In this document: piece by piece, positions 11,724 through 25,000 of the stretch
How positions within the stretch are numbered: position 1 is the stretch's first letter
How the letters are laid out: every line of letters begins with the position of its first letter
Source: Cordia subcordata
Lineage: Eukaryota > Streptophyta > Magnoliopsida > Boraginales > Cordiaceae
NCBI GenBank assembly: GCA_028554755.1
Contig: JAPTOF010000005.1
Span: 9,619,501 to 9,683,500 of the forward strand
Direction: 5' to 3'
Length of the DNA stretch: 64,000 bases
Position numbers and translations under genes: made by a program
Notes under the pieces: generated by a model
What the model was told of the DNA's origin: nothing
The model's input: only the letters and a program-made list of their open reading frames with translations
Databases searched by the model: none

Positions 11724-12950
11724 TTATGAGATTATTCTTTGCGAGGTGCTCTCTTTGAATGAGAGTTGGACCATCGAGGTGGTAATTATGCTGAAGATTC
11801 TGACCCTTGCCGACCTCAACAATTCACTGGAACGAACTCTCTCGATACCCCGAATATCCCCGAATGTCCGATCCAGCGAGTTTAACTATCAACCATTTTA
11901 GTGGCTTTTTCTTTCTTTTTATTTTTTAAATATGAAAAAGACAAAAAGAAAAAAATATTCCTAAAATGAGATGGACTTTAAAAAAAATTAACTTCGAAAT
12001 AAACTTGAGCTTTTCCAAAATTGAGAAATGGACTTTAAAAAAATTACTTTTTCAATTGAAAAATGCACTTAAAAAAAAAAAAAAAGACCATCTAAGTAAG
12101 TCCATGTTCAGCCATTTAAAGTCAAAATTTGCAAACTTTGAAAAAGATATTATATATATATATATATATATATATTTCAAAAATATGCAAAAGAAAACCC
12201 TTTAGAAAGTGCTATCTAACCAAACTATAAAGATGATTTGCAGACACCAAGCATCTCATGCTCACAATTCAAATTTTTGAAGCATCCCTCTAAATTCTAA
12301 TCAAGCACTCGCACGGAATGAATACAAAGAATTCAGACGCAACCATATCCCATGTGCTCCAATGGTTAACATGCTATTGTATATCCATAAATAATTAAAA
12401 TTTAACTTTTATATTAATATGAAAAAACTTATAATATGAACCATTCTTAAGGAAGCTCCAATTTTTGAAGTAATTAAATTATCTTTCGAAAATATAACCT
12501 TAAAGAAAATCAATTAGTTTTAAAAAGTAATTTTCAATAGAAATTAAAATATTAAAAAGAAAAATCAAAGACAAAAACAGTTTGTAAATAACGGACAACT
12601 AAACATGTTTTTAATTTTTATTTATGTATTCACCAATTTAATCAAACACGTCTATAATTGTTGCTTTTTATTATTGTGGCCGATATTTTATTTCTAATTT
12701 TGAATTTACTGTTTATAAAATTTTTGACCGCGATGCCAAACGAACCCCAACTGTAACTTCACGGTGATCGATAAACTCACGTAACTGACAATCCACACGC
12801 GCAAACGAACAAAAAAGTTTACGTGGTAAAAAAATGATTCAAGCAAAAGCCACAGAAAAGCAAAAACAAATCCGAGCGCCCCCCCTAACAAGCAGGAGAC
12901 AAGAATCCCACAGACACCGAGGTACTCTCTAACGTAACAGGTGCCGCACA
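11724..12950. other. Spacer upstream of the phosphoglycerate-mutase-like gene
   Basis: No gene recognised. A (TA)n microsatellite lies at about 12150-12176. The last 250 bp are less AT-rich and contain ACGT-core motifs (CTCACGTAAC near 12777, TTTACGTGG near 12818), which may belong to the promoter of the downstream gene; this is inference only. Confidence 0.35.
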
Positions 12951-12959
12951 CTGAGCCTT

Positions 12960-14089
12960 CCCCCGCGTTTTTCTATGTTGTATTAATATGACCTCTCATT
13001 GTTTATTCTCTTCATCTTACTCTAATAATAATGTCTCGCATTTATTACCCAAGAATAATATCAAGTTTCCGTTACTAATCACACAAAGCAAACAACCTGC
13101 TCTTGGAACCTTTCCATTTTCCTGTCGACCCTCTTCTTGTCTCTCTGGTATTTCTTCCTTCTTCTCTTATATATATATATATATATTTATATATTGTATA
13201 TGTGTATATATGTATATGTATGTGTGTGCATGCATTCTGGATTTCTGTAATTCTTTTCATTTGATGAGATAACATTGTTGGATCTAGTATAGTTGGTCTC
13301 ATGTTGTAGTTATTCAAAACGATGTGGTGATCTTTTGGGTTGTAAAATATGTTTTAGTCCCACGATTTTTATTAGTTTTGGTGTGTTGAACTATTTAAAT
13401 TTGCTGAAAAAAGGGGTGCTAGATCCGCATTTTTGTGGAAGTGATGTTTGATTTTGGTTGTTGTTATTTGATTTTCTTGGTAACGCAGGTGACTGTTTGG
13501 TTGATGTTTTCTAGCCTTTGAGCTGATCATCTTATTATGATATGCAGAGTTCTGTGTTCAAACATTTATTTGGTCTACCCCTGTTGTCACATGCTCTTAA
13601 GTCTTCACTTTAGTTTAGATTTAGCTTAATCTTTGATTATTGGGACCTGCAATTTACGTTGGCATGTCTAATCTTTCTTGTTACGCGACGATGAGTTTTG
13701 AATCCTTGATCCTCTGCTAATCACCAAGTAATCTGCAAGGCTTTACGATTCACGGTCACTTATAAATTTAGTCATATGGTTAAGCAAGGGTATCTTGGTG
13801 TAATAGTATAGTTGTTGCGGTGTCACTGGGAATTCCTGATTTGAATCATGGAACCTGTTTTTTTTTTTTTTTTCTTTTCGTGAATGGAAGAGAAAGTAGG
13901 TATAGTAGACATTAACGTGGTTTGGACCCTTCCTTTGCCATATGATTAAGGGGATGCAGTAGCTTAGCAGTTGAATACAAGCACTAAGTTAACAATTTGC
14001 ATTCATGTGGAGAACTGATATTGTTATTAGTTGCCTATTGGTGTTATCCGTTGCTGATATGACTCGTTTTATGTAATAAAGCTACAGAT
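12960..14089 (+). promoter_or_regulatory. Probable leader exon and 5' UTR intron of the phosphatase-like gene
   Basis: The coding start at 14090 lies 3 bases after an AG acceptor, so an upstream non-coding exon is expected. A pyrimidine-rich, less AT-biased segment at about 12975-13146, ending CTCTCTG before GTATTT, is the best candidate leader exon and donor. TA-rich microsatellite (13169-13190) sits just inside the proposed intron. This is inferred from splice signals only. Confidence 0.4.
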
Positions 14090-15644
14090 ATGGATGCTTC
14101 TACAACTCAAAGTTTGTACCCTGCCCACCACTGTAAAACTATTCATCTGGTTTGTCCCTTTATCTTGATGGAATGAATATCTGATAATTGTTTATTGTAG
14201 CAGTAACCAATGTAATTATTTCCAATTGTTTTGTTGGTTGTTTTACATGTAAGGAAGTTATGGAAACTTGTGTATGTAGGTGAGGCATGCTCAAGGGGTT
14301 CACAATGTGGAAGGCGAGAAGAACCATGATGCATACTTATCTCCACATCTTTTTGATGCTCATCTTACACCTTTAGGTTGGCAACAGGTGCTAACGGCTG
14401 AACTGAACTTGTCTACTAGGGGAAAAAAGGGGATTTTGGCACTTGATGTGTATATGTATCATTTGTTAGCCAAGAATGCTTAAAAATAAAAAAGGTTTTC
14501 CCCCAGTATTAGTTCTGTTGTGCGAGATAGAAATTGTCTGTCAATGAGTTCTAAATATATGAGAATCCCTGCAATATTTAGCTAGTCAATAATAGTTAAT
14601 ATACTGGAGTAATCGAACTTCTCCAAAGAGTTTGAGAATGTTCCTGACTGGTTTGACAGGTAGATAATCTGCGCAAGCATGTTCAGTCCACTGGCCTTTC
14701 CAAGAAGATTGAATTGGTCGTTGTTTCTCCTCTGTTAAGGTATCAATTAATAGATTCATTCATATTAAATCTCTTTCGAGCATTCACTTGTTCTGGGTCC
14801 CTTCCCCCCCTCCCCCACCCCCAAAAGAAAAGATAAACAAAAGAAACTACAAAAGAATAAAAAGAAAAAAGTATCTGAGGAGGAAGGAATGTGTAGATCT
14901 TTATCTCGTGTGAATTTGGCTGAATACAAAAGTGCCATCTTGCAACTGAACCAAAAAGGACCCTGCTGCAGTGGATGTGAAGAGGAATGTGTTACCACCG
15001 GACAATATAGGGCATAAGCATTATAGATCCATCAAAGGGTTCCCCCTCTACCGCACCACCTTCTTGGAACTTTAAGAAAGAATAACAAAGTAAATAATTG
15101 AATAAACCATCCCCAAAGATTTAAAAATGAAGTCAGCAAGAACTATTAATTGTTTTTATGGAAGTATGAATTCATTTGGGGACCTAGGTCCTTGTGGATG
15201 TTGCAGAGAGACAAACTCATACTAAAGTCGGATGTTCATAGTTGATGTCCTTCAGTTTTGATATTGTTATTTACTTTGTAGTTGAACTGCAGGACTATGC
15301 AAACAGCAGTTGGAGTGTTTGGTGGAGAAGGTTATGCAGATGGTATAGATGTACCTCCACTTATGGTGGCAAATGCTGGAAATAGTAGCCATCCAGCAAT
15401 TTCAAGCCTCAATTCTCCTCCTTTTGTAGCTGTGGAACTTTGTCGAGAACATTTGGTATGTAATGCATGATTAAAAAGCATTGAATAAAATACAAATTTA
15501 GCTGCTAGTTTACTGAAATGATTGGTTGTGGTGGTCCCGCAGGGGGATGTGTGTCTGGTATGTTTATATTAGTTCTCACTTTTGGCTAGCCAAACATTTG
15601 TTACTTTTCTGGATTTGCCTGTAGCATTTGTGTTTTACTAGTAC

Positions 15645-15709
<65 letters not shown>

Positions 15710-18062
15710 GCCCCCTTCTCCCTTTCCCTCTCTCTATCTACACACAAACATGCACACACGTGTGTGTGCACATTTTTGGCTGCCTTTTGTGTGTTTGCCA
15801 AAAGCGTGGGGTGCTATCATCATTGTTGAAGAATATGCATGACTTCACATGGCCACTGTTCTTCCCACGACTAATATATAAGTTCTTTGTTAAATAATTC
15901 TGAGCTTGTTAATATTTACGGGTACATTTCTCATCTGGAAGTGAAGACTAAAGCTCAAATTTACTGTAAATTGCTCTTGGAAGAAACTGTGGGATGCAGG
16001 AAGAAAAATCTTATAAGTTAAACAACGTTTGGCAAAGCTACCTTGTTCTCATTTTGTTCTTCACGACAGAGTTCTTTATTTTATACTGATTATTTTTGTT
16101 GCAGCCGCCACAAATTTGACTTTAATTCTCACAAATATGCTTTATCATATATTTACTATTCATATTGCATGGATGCAAGAATTAATCAAAATTTTTAATC
16201 TATCATGTTTATGATATGGATTTCCTTTATCGAATTTTGTATAATGCTAGAGGACTGGTTGAAACTGCAATCAGAAGAATTAATTACTTTTTCACTTCTT
16301 TATAGAATACTTAGATATGTGTTCCACATGATGCAGGGAGTTCATTGGTGTGACAAGAGGAGAAGCGTTAGTGAATATAAGCCTATTTTCCCTCCAATTG
16401 ACTTCTCATTGGCAAGTAGTTCTACAATTGCTAATTGTCTACCTGTCATTTACATCTCCTGTATATGGTTTAGCTCCTGTTCTGTATCATATTTTTTTAT
16501 CTGTTGCTTAAGTTAATGGTCAATTTTTATGGAACTAAAGTGAAGCTTAATGTTTGTTTCAGATAGAAAGCGATGCTGATGTATTGTGGGTGCAGGACGT
16601 CAGAGAAAAAAATGAAGATGTTGCAGCTAGGGGGTTGAAATTTTTGAACTGGTAACTATAGATTCTGTAGTAAAAGATAAAGGCTGATTTTGGTGAATAG
16701 TCTCTAGCTGGTTTTAGAAGACTAATCTCTAGATAATGTTTGATAAACTTTGGTTTTGAAGATACTCTTCGTTTGGGGGTTGGTCCAATGGAAAAATTGG
16801 AACTCTTTGGTAAACTGTAACTCTTTGGTTTACTTCCATATTATTTTTATTCACATGCAATCCTGTTGATTTCAAAATGTTGCAAGAATATCAGCTTAAG
16901 ATCATGAGCTTTACAACTTCTGTGGATATATTCATTGCATCTATAGGTTGATAAGCTGATTGGGTTTACAGTACAAGCTTCCTTCCACGTCATATTCTTC
17001 TTGTTCTTTGCTTCCCTATTATGTTTTCTTCATCTGTTTTTTTGGGGCTTTGTTGGGTTCACACCAACTAGTGGGCTAAGGCTTGGTTTGGTGTTGCAGA
17101 TAGATACTTAGACTTCAATTTGCAATATTGGAGTTGCTCTACATTTAATTGGGCGATGATTTAATGGGCGAAGCAAATTTACTAAAGCCAAATTCTTTGC
17201 TTCTTCATCTGCATAATTATCTTGTAATTGTCATATTAGTTAACAAGTTGATTGAGCATTAGCATTGGTTGTTGGACTGTGCCAGATTGGCAAAAGTGGT
17301 CAGTTTCTCTTTTTGTTTCTAATTTGTTTATTTTCTTCCTAGGTTGTGGACCCGGAAGGAGAAGGAGATTGCTGTTGTTACCCACAGTGGATTTCTGATT
17401 CATACCCTGGGTGCATTTGGAAATGATTGTCATCCAACTATCAAGAAAGAGATATGCAGACCGTAAGTTCTTTTTCTAATGTAAATGATAAGTATCATTT
17501 TCAGTTTTCATCCGTATGCATAGTTATGGAATAAAGCTACCAGAAGAAGGAATCCAAAATTTATCTGCAGTTGGGTGTCAACTGTGAAGTTATATAGACC
17601 ACCTGATCGATTAGGACGTAATCAGTGATGTAGATTGTTTTATTTGATTGTTAAAGACTTCAGGAAAAAATGACATCTTTTGACATCAGACGGAGACATA
17701 TATTGGATGGATTTTCTTACCTGCAGTTACTATTTTGAGTTTTAAACACCGTGACAGCCTTCTATCATTAACTTGCAATCCATTTCCTTACTCATGTTTG
17801 CTATTTGTTTTTGCAGCTTTAAAAATTGCGAACTTCGATCAGTAGTGATTGTGGATAGGAGGTACACATTCTCTGAAATTTAGCAGCTAAGCATCTATTC
17901 CTTTTTCCTCTCTATATGTTCCCTAAACATACTGACTTTCCAATTTGCAGTTTGATAGGGTCTGATACTCCGATAACTGACTTTCCTGGCAAAATTCCTA
18001 TTGGGGCTGATGTTCCAAGTGATGATGCAACTAACGCGGAGACTGACAGCTTGCCGAAGTAA
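14090..18062 (+). CDS. Phosphoglycerate mutase-like (histidine phosphatase) protein
   Basis: Nine coding exons: 14090-14149, 14280-14387, 14660-14739, 15293-15455, 16337-16411, 16563-16651, 17343-17462, 17817-17861, 17951-18062, giving 283 aa. The phosphohistidine loop VRHAQGVHN (His23) lies near the N-terminus, followed by the conserved SPLLRTMQTA (Arg83), the VELCREHLG acidic segment (Glu131/Glu135) and the second catalytic histidine in VVTHSGFL (His206). This is the plant family that includes Arabidopsis At5g64460 and At2g17280. These are presumed soluble phosphatases of the histidine phosphatase superfamily, not glycolytic mutases; the substrate is unknown. No signal peptide is seen. The start codon follows a splice acceptor (CTACAG at 14087), implying a 5' UTR intron whose first exon probably lies near 13000-13146. 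Intron 5 appears to use a GC donor (16412). The reading frame is intact throughout. Confidence 0.92.
15650..15707 (+). repeat. (TC)n microsatellite in intron 4
   Basis: An uninterrupted CT dinucleotide run of more than 50 bp, inside intron 4 (15456-16336) of the phosphatase-like gene, followed by a TG/CA-rich stretch near 15745-15770. Confidence 0.95.
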
Positions 18063-19700
18063 TTTTTTGTCCTGGGTGGTATCACATAGAAATCTTAGTC
18101 TGATAGCAGTGTTGTGATTCTTTGAGAGCCATCTACTGAGCTAGTGATCTCAGTCAGGCTTTTCGAAATTTTTCATTGGTGCAGGATTTTCGTATGAGAA
18201 TGCAGTCTTAACTTTTCTTCTTTTGCAATGAAAGATATGATCAATTCTATACCAACTACTTTTTGTACGACAATGTTCATTCGGTTCATTTTCTTGTGGC
18301 TGTTTCATTATAACTGCACTTCTTATGAACGTGTTGGTACATTTCCTTCGATCAGTTTGGCCGGGTGTTTTGCTGCTTCACCTTACTGTGCTGAATGTAC
18401 CTTCTATACTTTATGTATCGGTGTTCAGTTTCCTTGGATGTGCGATTTTAGTGCATGTCTTGATTGATCCATGCTCAGAAAACTGTCCTCAGAAAGATTG
18501 CAGATGTTGAGAATCATAGAGAAGTATATTGCATAATGGAAGGGTTGAATTGTGTGAAAGACAACAAAAGAATTTTAATTTACTGTTTTTTTTTCCTCCA
18601 AAACATTTTTAGTCAATTTTCTTCTATTCATGCAAAAAATTTCTTGGATTACTTATTAAAGATATTCATTAAATATGGAATATATTTATTTATTTCATTC
18701 AAGATTTTTTCTAAGATTATTGGACTTCTCAAAGTCAAGGAATTCTTTTAATTAACTCTAGATTATTGGACTTCACAAAGTCAAGAAATTCAATAATGCA
18801 TTGTGCTTCTTCAATTGCTTTTTTTGTTTCCAAATCGGACCATTTGTTTTTTTGTTTTCATTTAATGCAGGTTTCTTATGAAAAAAATGTGATTATTGTT
18901 AAAAGCTGTCTAAAGTTGTATTTGCATTTTATCGTTGTATCTATGTATTTCATTCATAAATTTTGCTTTCAAGCGAGACCAAAAAATTCAATAAAATATT
19001 TATCTTGGGTAGTTTTTCTTTTTCCAGAAAAGACTCTTTTATCTTAGTCTTTTACTTTCTCAATTTCAAATATTCAATTTAGTTACTACAATATTTTCAT
19101 GGAAAAATGTGATTAAGGTTAAAATTTTTTATGGCCGTTATGACCTATTTTGGCCATTCAAATATTTTTAATTCTAAATGGACCATTTGTTTAATAGAGT
19201 GGTCCTAATTTGACCATTCCATTCATTTTCCGTTGGAAATTGTACTGACAGACTATTAACATGTCCATGTCAGATGTCTTTATAACTATTAAAAAGTGAA
19301 TTGATGTAATATAATTATAAATGAGTCATTAAGTCATTATCGGTTTGCACTTTTGCATCAACCAAGTTATGTAACCCAATTATATCAATCTCCTTTAGAT
19401 TTATCTTAACAACCAAAAAGTAATAAAAAGTTATCAAAGTTTTTCAAAATTCCTCTTAATTTAGCAATTATTTAAAATTTCTCCCATGATATTAATGGTA
19501 TTAAAAGACTATTTTCTTGGTAGGAATATATATATATATATATATGTATGTATATATATATGTATATAACCATACTTGTTAGCCTGTACAAGAACAGATG
19601 TTTCTTTGCTGATTTCCAAAATCCCTCTATATCTCTCGTTGGCTGAAACAACAAATAATACACGTATTACAATATCGTCCAGCACGCTTCAAACATCACA
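18063..19700. other. 3' UTR and downstream spacer
   Basis: The 3' UTR of the phosphatase-like gene starts here; its polyadenylation site could not be fixed. Beyond about 18560 the sequence is AT-rich. A TA/GTAT microsatellite lies at about 19526-19568. No further gene is seen. Confidence 0.45.
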
Positions 19701-19724
19701 AATATTCACCACAATGCTTATAGG

Positions 19725-19906
19725 GTGTTTGGGAGTACTTATAAGTTGGTGAAATTTGCTATAAGTAAAGAAATAAAATTTATCTATTTAGCAAATTATG
19801 CTTATAAACAAGTAAAGTTGGCTTATAAACAACCAAAAGAAGTGCCACATGCCCTACTTTTTTAGGTGCTTATAAGCTATGAGGGTTAACCAAACAAATT
19901 CTCAAC
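19725..19906. mobile_element. Short MITE-like element with CTTATAAG motifs
   Basis: Left end GGGTGTTTGGGAGTACTTATAAG and right end GTGCTTATAAGC...GGTTAACCAAACAAATTC form loose inverted repeats related to the GCCTGTTTGG elements elsewhere in the window. It is about 180 bp with no coding capacity; a target duplication was not found. Confidence 0.4.
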
Positions 19907-22081
19907 CTTTATCTTAAAATAAAAAATAAAAAATTGAAATTTAAAAAAGTTAAAATTTTAAAAATCTAAAAAATAAAAAAGTAAAAATTTAAAAAACTAA
20001 AAAAAAATTGTCTCTTTCATCTTTTAGTATTTTTCAGCTGGAAACATATCTATTTTTATTGAAAAGTTGATTTTTCTCTCTTAATTATGTTAAAAAAATA
20101 ACTTAATTAAAATATGTTGTTAAAATAAAAATGATAGAATAAGTAATGCTGTGTTTTATTGTCCAATAAAAGATTGGCAAGAGTATTTTCAGACCAAGTT
20201 AAATTTATACCAAATAGAAAGCAAATGTATTTTTGTTAATAGAATTGATTTTCATTAGACTCTAACTTATTAAAATAAGTTTAAACAAACAAAATAACAT
20301 AAGCATTCTATTCTACTTTTACTAAGGTTTTAACCAAACACAAGAAAAAGAATAGTATTCAATGAGTATTTTACCTTGACTTCTATTCTTCCCTGAATGA
20401 TCATTCCTTTCCAAATTATTCCATTATATCAAACGAGCCATAAGTTCATTAGGTTAATTATGATTAGGTTAAAGATTAAAAACTTAAGATATATAAATAA
20501 TATTAATAATATAATTAAAATTAATCAAGTGTGAACTATACCTAGAATCAAGTATGATTGCATTATAAATATAAAATAATTTTTTCTTAATTTTTCAGTG
20601 AAAATTTTAAAAAATTATCTATTAAATTTTACATAAAATCTTTGAAACTTTAATATTAAAATAATTATAATATTAATATTTAAATTATATATAATTATTA
20701 ATATTTAATATTCAACTCTTTTAGTTCAATCCAGATCTGTAAAACCATATATTTTCGGGATTTGAATGCAAGACCTCATACCTAAAAAAGATAGTTTTAA
20801 CCACTTCAATTATTTCCATAATATCCAACAAAACTACAAAATAATTTTTAGTCTTAACCACTTAAGCTATTTCCATAATACCCAACAAAACCATAAAATA
20901 TTTTTTTAAACAATTCCAATTTATTTGGAGAGCTAATGTGCCGAGCTCTATATCATTTCTCCAGCCTTAGTATATGAATAGAAGATAGATTGGTTTGATT
21001 TGGACTCAACATTGATATGGTGTTTGCTGTTCTTGAAACTAAAGTTGTGTATGGGACATGAAGATCCTGAATCAAACAAAAATACCTTACAGTGGGGGGA
21101 GGGGGTAAAAAAAATATTTATTTTATGATTTATTTAATATTATTAATGCTTTTTAATATGATACAATGTATTGGATTGGTATTGATACAATGTATATTGT
21201 GTCAATTTTAATGATTTTATTGTAGAGCAAAGTACATTAAATCAAATGTACTAATCTCAAATGCTACATAGATAATTTTGACTTTTATTCACACGCACAT
21301 ATTATGTGTATGATATTATTTATGAATATGTCAATTGAAGTGGTAAAATAAAACAATTACATAAGAACTACAAACTTTTTGATATGTCAAAAGATACAAT
21401 TACAATAGGCTCTTATTTTTGAATACATGTTGAAAAATATCTAACGTAAGATATATTGTCAAATTCAAGTTAAAATCGTGGGTAAACTTCATTGGTTTGA
21501 AGTAGTAACTTTTGAGTTCTAAAGTAAGTTCTCATCTTTTTTCCCCGATTATGATTTATTAAGAGAATTTGGTTGATAAACATTGTCGATGTCTTTTATT
21601 GTTAGTTAATCAAAATTATTTTGTCAAACCTTCTAATATTACTTACAAATGAAGTTTCCGAGATTTAAAATCTATGGTAGACACACGTGTGTAATTGCTA
21701 ATAATATAATATTCACAATAATATGATTCTTCAAATTTTTTTTTTTAAAACAAAAAGGAAAAAGGTCTCATGGACCAGAGTAGTAACCCTCTGACAAATT
21801 CGTCTCATTTACCTGTTTTCTAATCCCAGTTTCACATAACTACAATTTCAGATTTCCGAGGATTGAAACTGTTCACTTCCATTGAATGTCAAGAAAAGGA
21901 AGCTGCTTCCACAATCAAACATGTGCCCGCAATTGGACATTTCCCCACAAAAAACTGTCAAGTCTGACAGAACTGCTGAGCACAACTATTTCTATTCCTT
22001 TTGAAGGACTCAGTCTTACAGAACTGCTAAGCACAACTATTTCTATTCCTTTTGGAGGCCATACTTGACTCCACGCTCAGG
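19907..22081. other. AT-rich spacer before the ODR4 homologue 3' end
   Basis: No gene is supported. An imperfect 57-bp-period duplication (TTAACCACTT... ATTTCCATAATA... CCAACAAAAC) lies at 20797-20905. A lone MITE-type end, ATATCAAACGAGCC, sits near 20430. Nothing else stands out. Confidence 0.45.
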
Positions 22082-25000
22082 CTAAGATGCTCTTACAGCA
22101 AAGAAAAATACGCCTACCAAAATGGAGACGAAAAGAACCAAAACAGCTGCAATGATGTTAATATCAGATAATTTAACAGTCTTCCTGTCTATCCCTGGGC
22201 TGCTAGTCGATCTGCTCTTTTTTGAGTCTGGCGGAACAGACTCGGGAGTAGAAGAAAGTGGCATTGCCACATCCCAAAAGGATTTCACACATGTCAAAGT
22301 GGGAGCATCTGACTCCGGTATTGACATTATTGATGCATCTGGCGGAGTTCCCATGGACATCAGCTCAACGCAGTGATCTCTGACAACCTGAAGAAGAGGC
22401 AAACATAAGCCAGAGGAAAATGAGAGTCATCAAAAGCACCATACATGTTACCTGATGACAAAGAACATAAAAACTTCCCATCCAGATCACGTAGTACATT
22501 AGTTGCAATTAATACGTTTTTAATCAAGTATCCCAATGGAGATTCACCGCACACCAACCACCATCAAGCCCCCATCAAAACATACACACACAAAAAACCC
22601 ACAAAAAGAAAAGGAGAAAGAACCCCCCAGAGAAAAGGAGAGAGAAAAAAGAAGGGAACCTGACTTAGCAGTGGGTGACAAATGTTCTATTTAAAATCTC
22701 AATCACTCTGAAGAGAGTGTAAGAAATGCATCTTTTTCAGCCTTAATACCATCTATTTATTTATATTTTGCTACAGATCTATTCATATATTAACAACTAA
22801 AAATAAAGACCAAAAACTAACAAAAATACCAGGTTAAAGAACATCATTCACTAAAAATGACAATGCTCATCCATCTGTCTTAAGCATCTAGGCAGGAGGG
22901 CTATCCAATCACATTTATGGGAATACGTCCACTTTGCTCCTTTTTGCGAATGTTAAGAATGAAGTCTCTTTGTACTGAACACTTGCGACGTGAAACTTGA
23001 TACAACAGAATGAACATGCATATAGATATGGGTAAGAATTGGACTCTAATCATAATTTGCCCTGAAATAAGTTAAATTGACTTCTTGATCATAAAAGTTG
23101 AAGGACAAACCTCAACCGTTTCAGAGGGTTGTATGTAGTCGCAGATATTTAAGCCTGCCAAGCATGGAACAAATACTCTTCGAGGCAAGGACAGGTTGCA
23201 CGGTTCCCTGAAAACAGGTCGAGGATTCCAGTCACAAAAAGAAAAAAAAAGAATAAACTCCTAGAAACCAAGACTAAGTGAAGACTCCTATACAGATTTG
23301 ACTCATAAAACCACATGATATTATTTCAGATGTCATATCAGCACTTGCATTCAAATATTTAAAGCAGCATGGGTCATTATTATAACCCATAAGTAAATCT
23401 GATCAAAGCCGATAAAGAGCCATATTCCTGATCTTTCCTTTTGCTAATCCCCGGGTGATAATTAGTAGAGAGAAGCCCTAACTAAGAAAGCGAATCCCAC
23501 TCATGACTAACTTCTTTTAATGACTGCCAGATCATTCTAAAGCAGAACATTAATGAAACACGAACAGAAATCTCTCCAATGGTAAAAACTTCACCCTTGA
23601 AGATGAAAAGAGATTAGAAGACTTTGACAAGCATCATACCGCTGTAATTGTAGGATCAGTTCTGGAACTGCCATCTCATTTGCTATCTGGTTCGTTGCTT
23701 CCAGGCCATCAGTGCCTGAATTGGCTTCTCCATCTGCCTCATCACACATGATATCCAATCTGCTCTGCAAACTTAAAATGATGTCTTCCTAAACATCAGA
23801 ACAACCCACAATCAATTCGTGGGAGATCAAAGAGTCGCTTCAGTAGAGAAGAAACAGAAGAATAGAGAAAATTCCCAATATTTGACATTTCATGATCATT
23901 GTGTTCCATAGCAAAAGATAAGGAATCAGAAGCTACCCAATCAAAATTCTATGCATAGATCAAGGTAAACGACAGTGTTTAACAACTAATTGGACCATAA
24001 AATTGTGTAGTTGATGCAACAAAATATAGTTCAAATTTTCATCATCATGTTGGCCTGCTATATGCTTAAGCATCTTCTCATTTTCCAGAAACATGGCTGG
24101 TGAATTTGTCAGCTCTGTGTCACGGGATCAGAGTTTGAGTATGGAAAAACTCTATCACCGTGCGGCGCTTAGCCAAGCAAAGGCCGACCAAGCTCGCCTG
24201 AGGTTATCAGAGATCAGCAACGAGAATGGGAGTGTTGGAAGCCAAGCACGAGCTCAACACTTCACCAAGAAAAGGCCCACGAAAATGGTGTTGGACGAGC
24301 AGCCACTGAACCAACAAAGCAGGAACAGTAAATGGAGGCTGCACCTTAGTTACCGGGCACAATTAATATGATTTGCAAGCTTGGAGAATGCTAGAAAAGG
24401 GGCAGAGAAGAGCTGGGCGAGAATATCACTATATTCCCTTTTTAGAGAGTTTTCTTTACAATGGTGTATAGAGCTTCTTACTCTCTCTCTATCTATCTCC
24501 CTCTACCAATATCAATGTACAATGCCAATATATAAGATATTTTACAAGATAGCTGCTGGTTTTCCCTCCAATTTTCCTGGACAACAGCAGCAGCAGGCAC
24601 GTCTCTGACAGCAGGCTAAGGCATGAGGCCAGGTATGGGCAAGGTATGGCAGGAGCCAACTACTTTCCCTCCAAAAGTCAAACACCAACTCCTTCTAGAA
24701 GGCTGCTAGAAATGGGCCCGCACTCCAGCCACGATATAAGCCACAAAAGGGGCAATGCAAGCCCAAAAGTTTGGCCAACTTAGGCCCAAAAACCATGGCA
24801 TCATCTTGGCAAGGCAGAAATTGAAGAGCCAAAATGTGCCAAGCGTTACACCCTCCCCCACTTAACTTGGCGACGTCCCCGACGCCTTGGCTCGCTGGAA
24901 CTCGACAATTTGCTTCTTGAATTGCCACAGCTGATCTTCATGCTCCCAAGTAGCTTCATGCGTAGGGGCACCTTTCCACTTTACCAAGTATTCCGTCCAC

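Noticed and set aside
12706..12951. 81-codon minus-strand open frame before the phosphatase-like gene
   Set aside because: Hydrophobic Cys/Leu/Val-rich chance frame overlapping the likely promoter, with no homology recognised.
15601..15801. Open frames across the CT repeat (Ser-Leu or Arg-Glu runs)
   Set aside because: They are translations of the dinucleotide repeat inside an intron.
24093..24371. Plus-strand open frame at the left LTR (and its copy at 29663)
   Set aside because: It lies within LTR sequence, occurs once per LTR and has no domain; it is LTR DNA rather than a gene.
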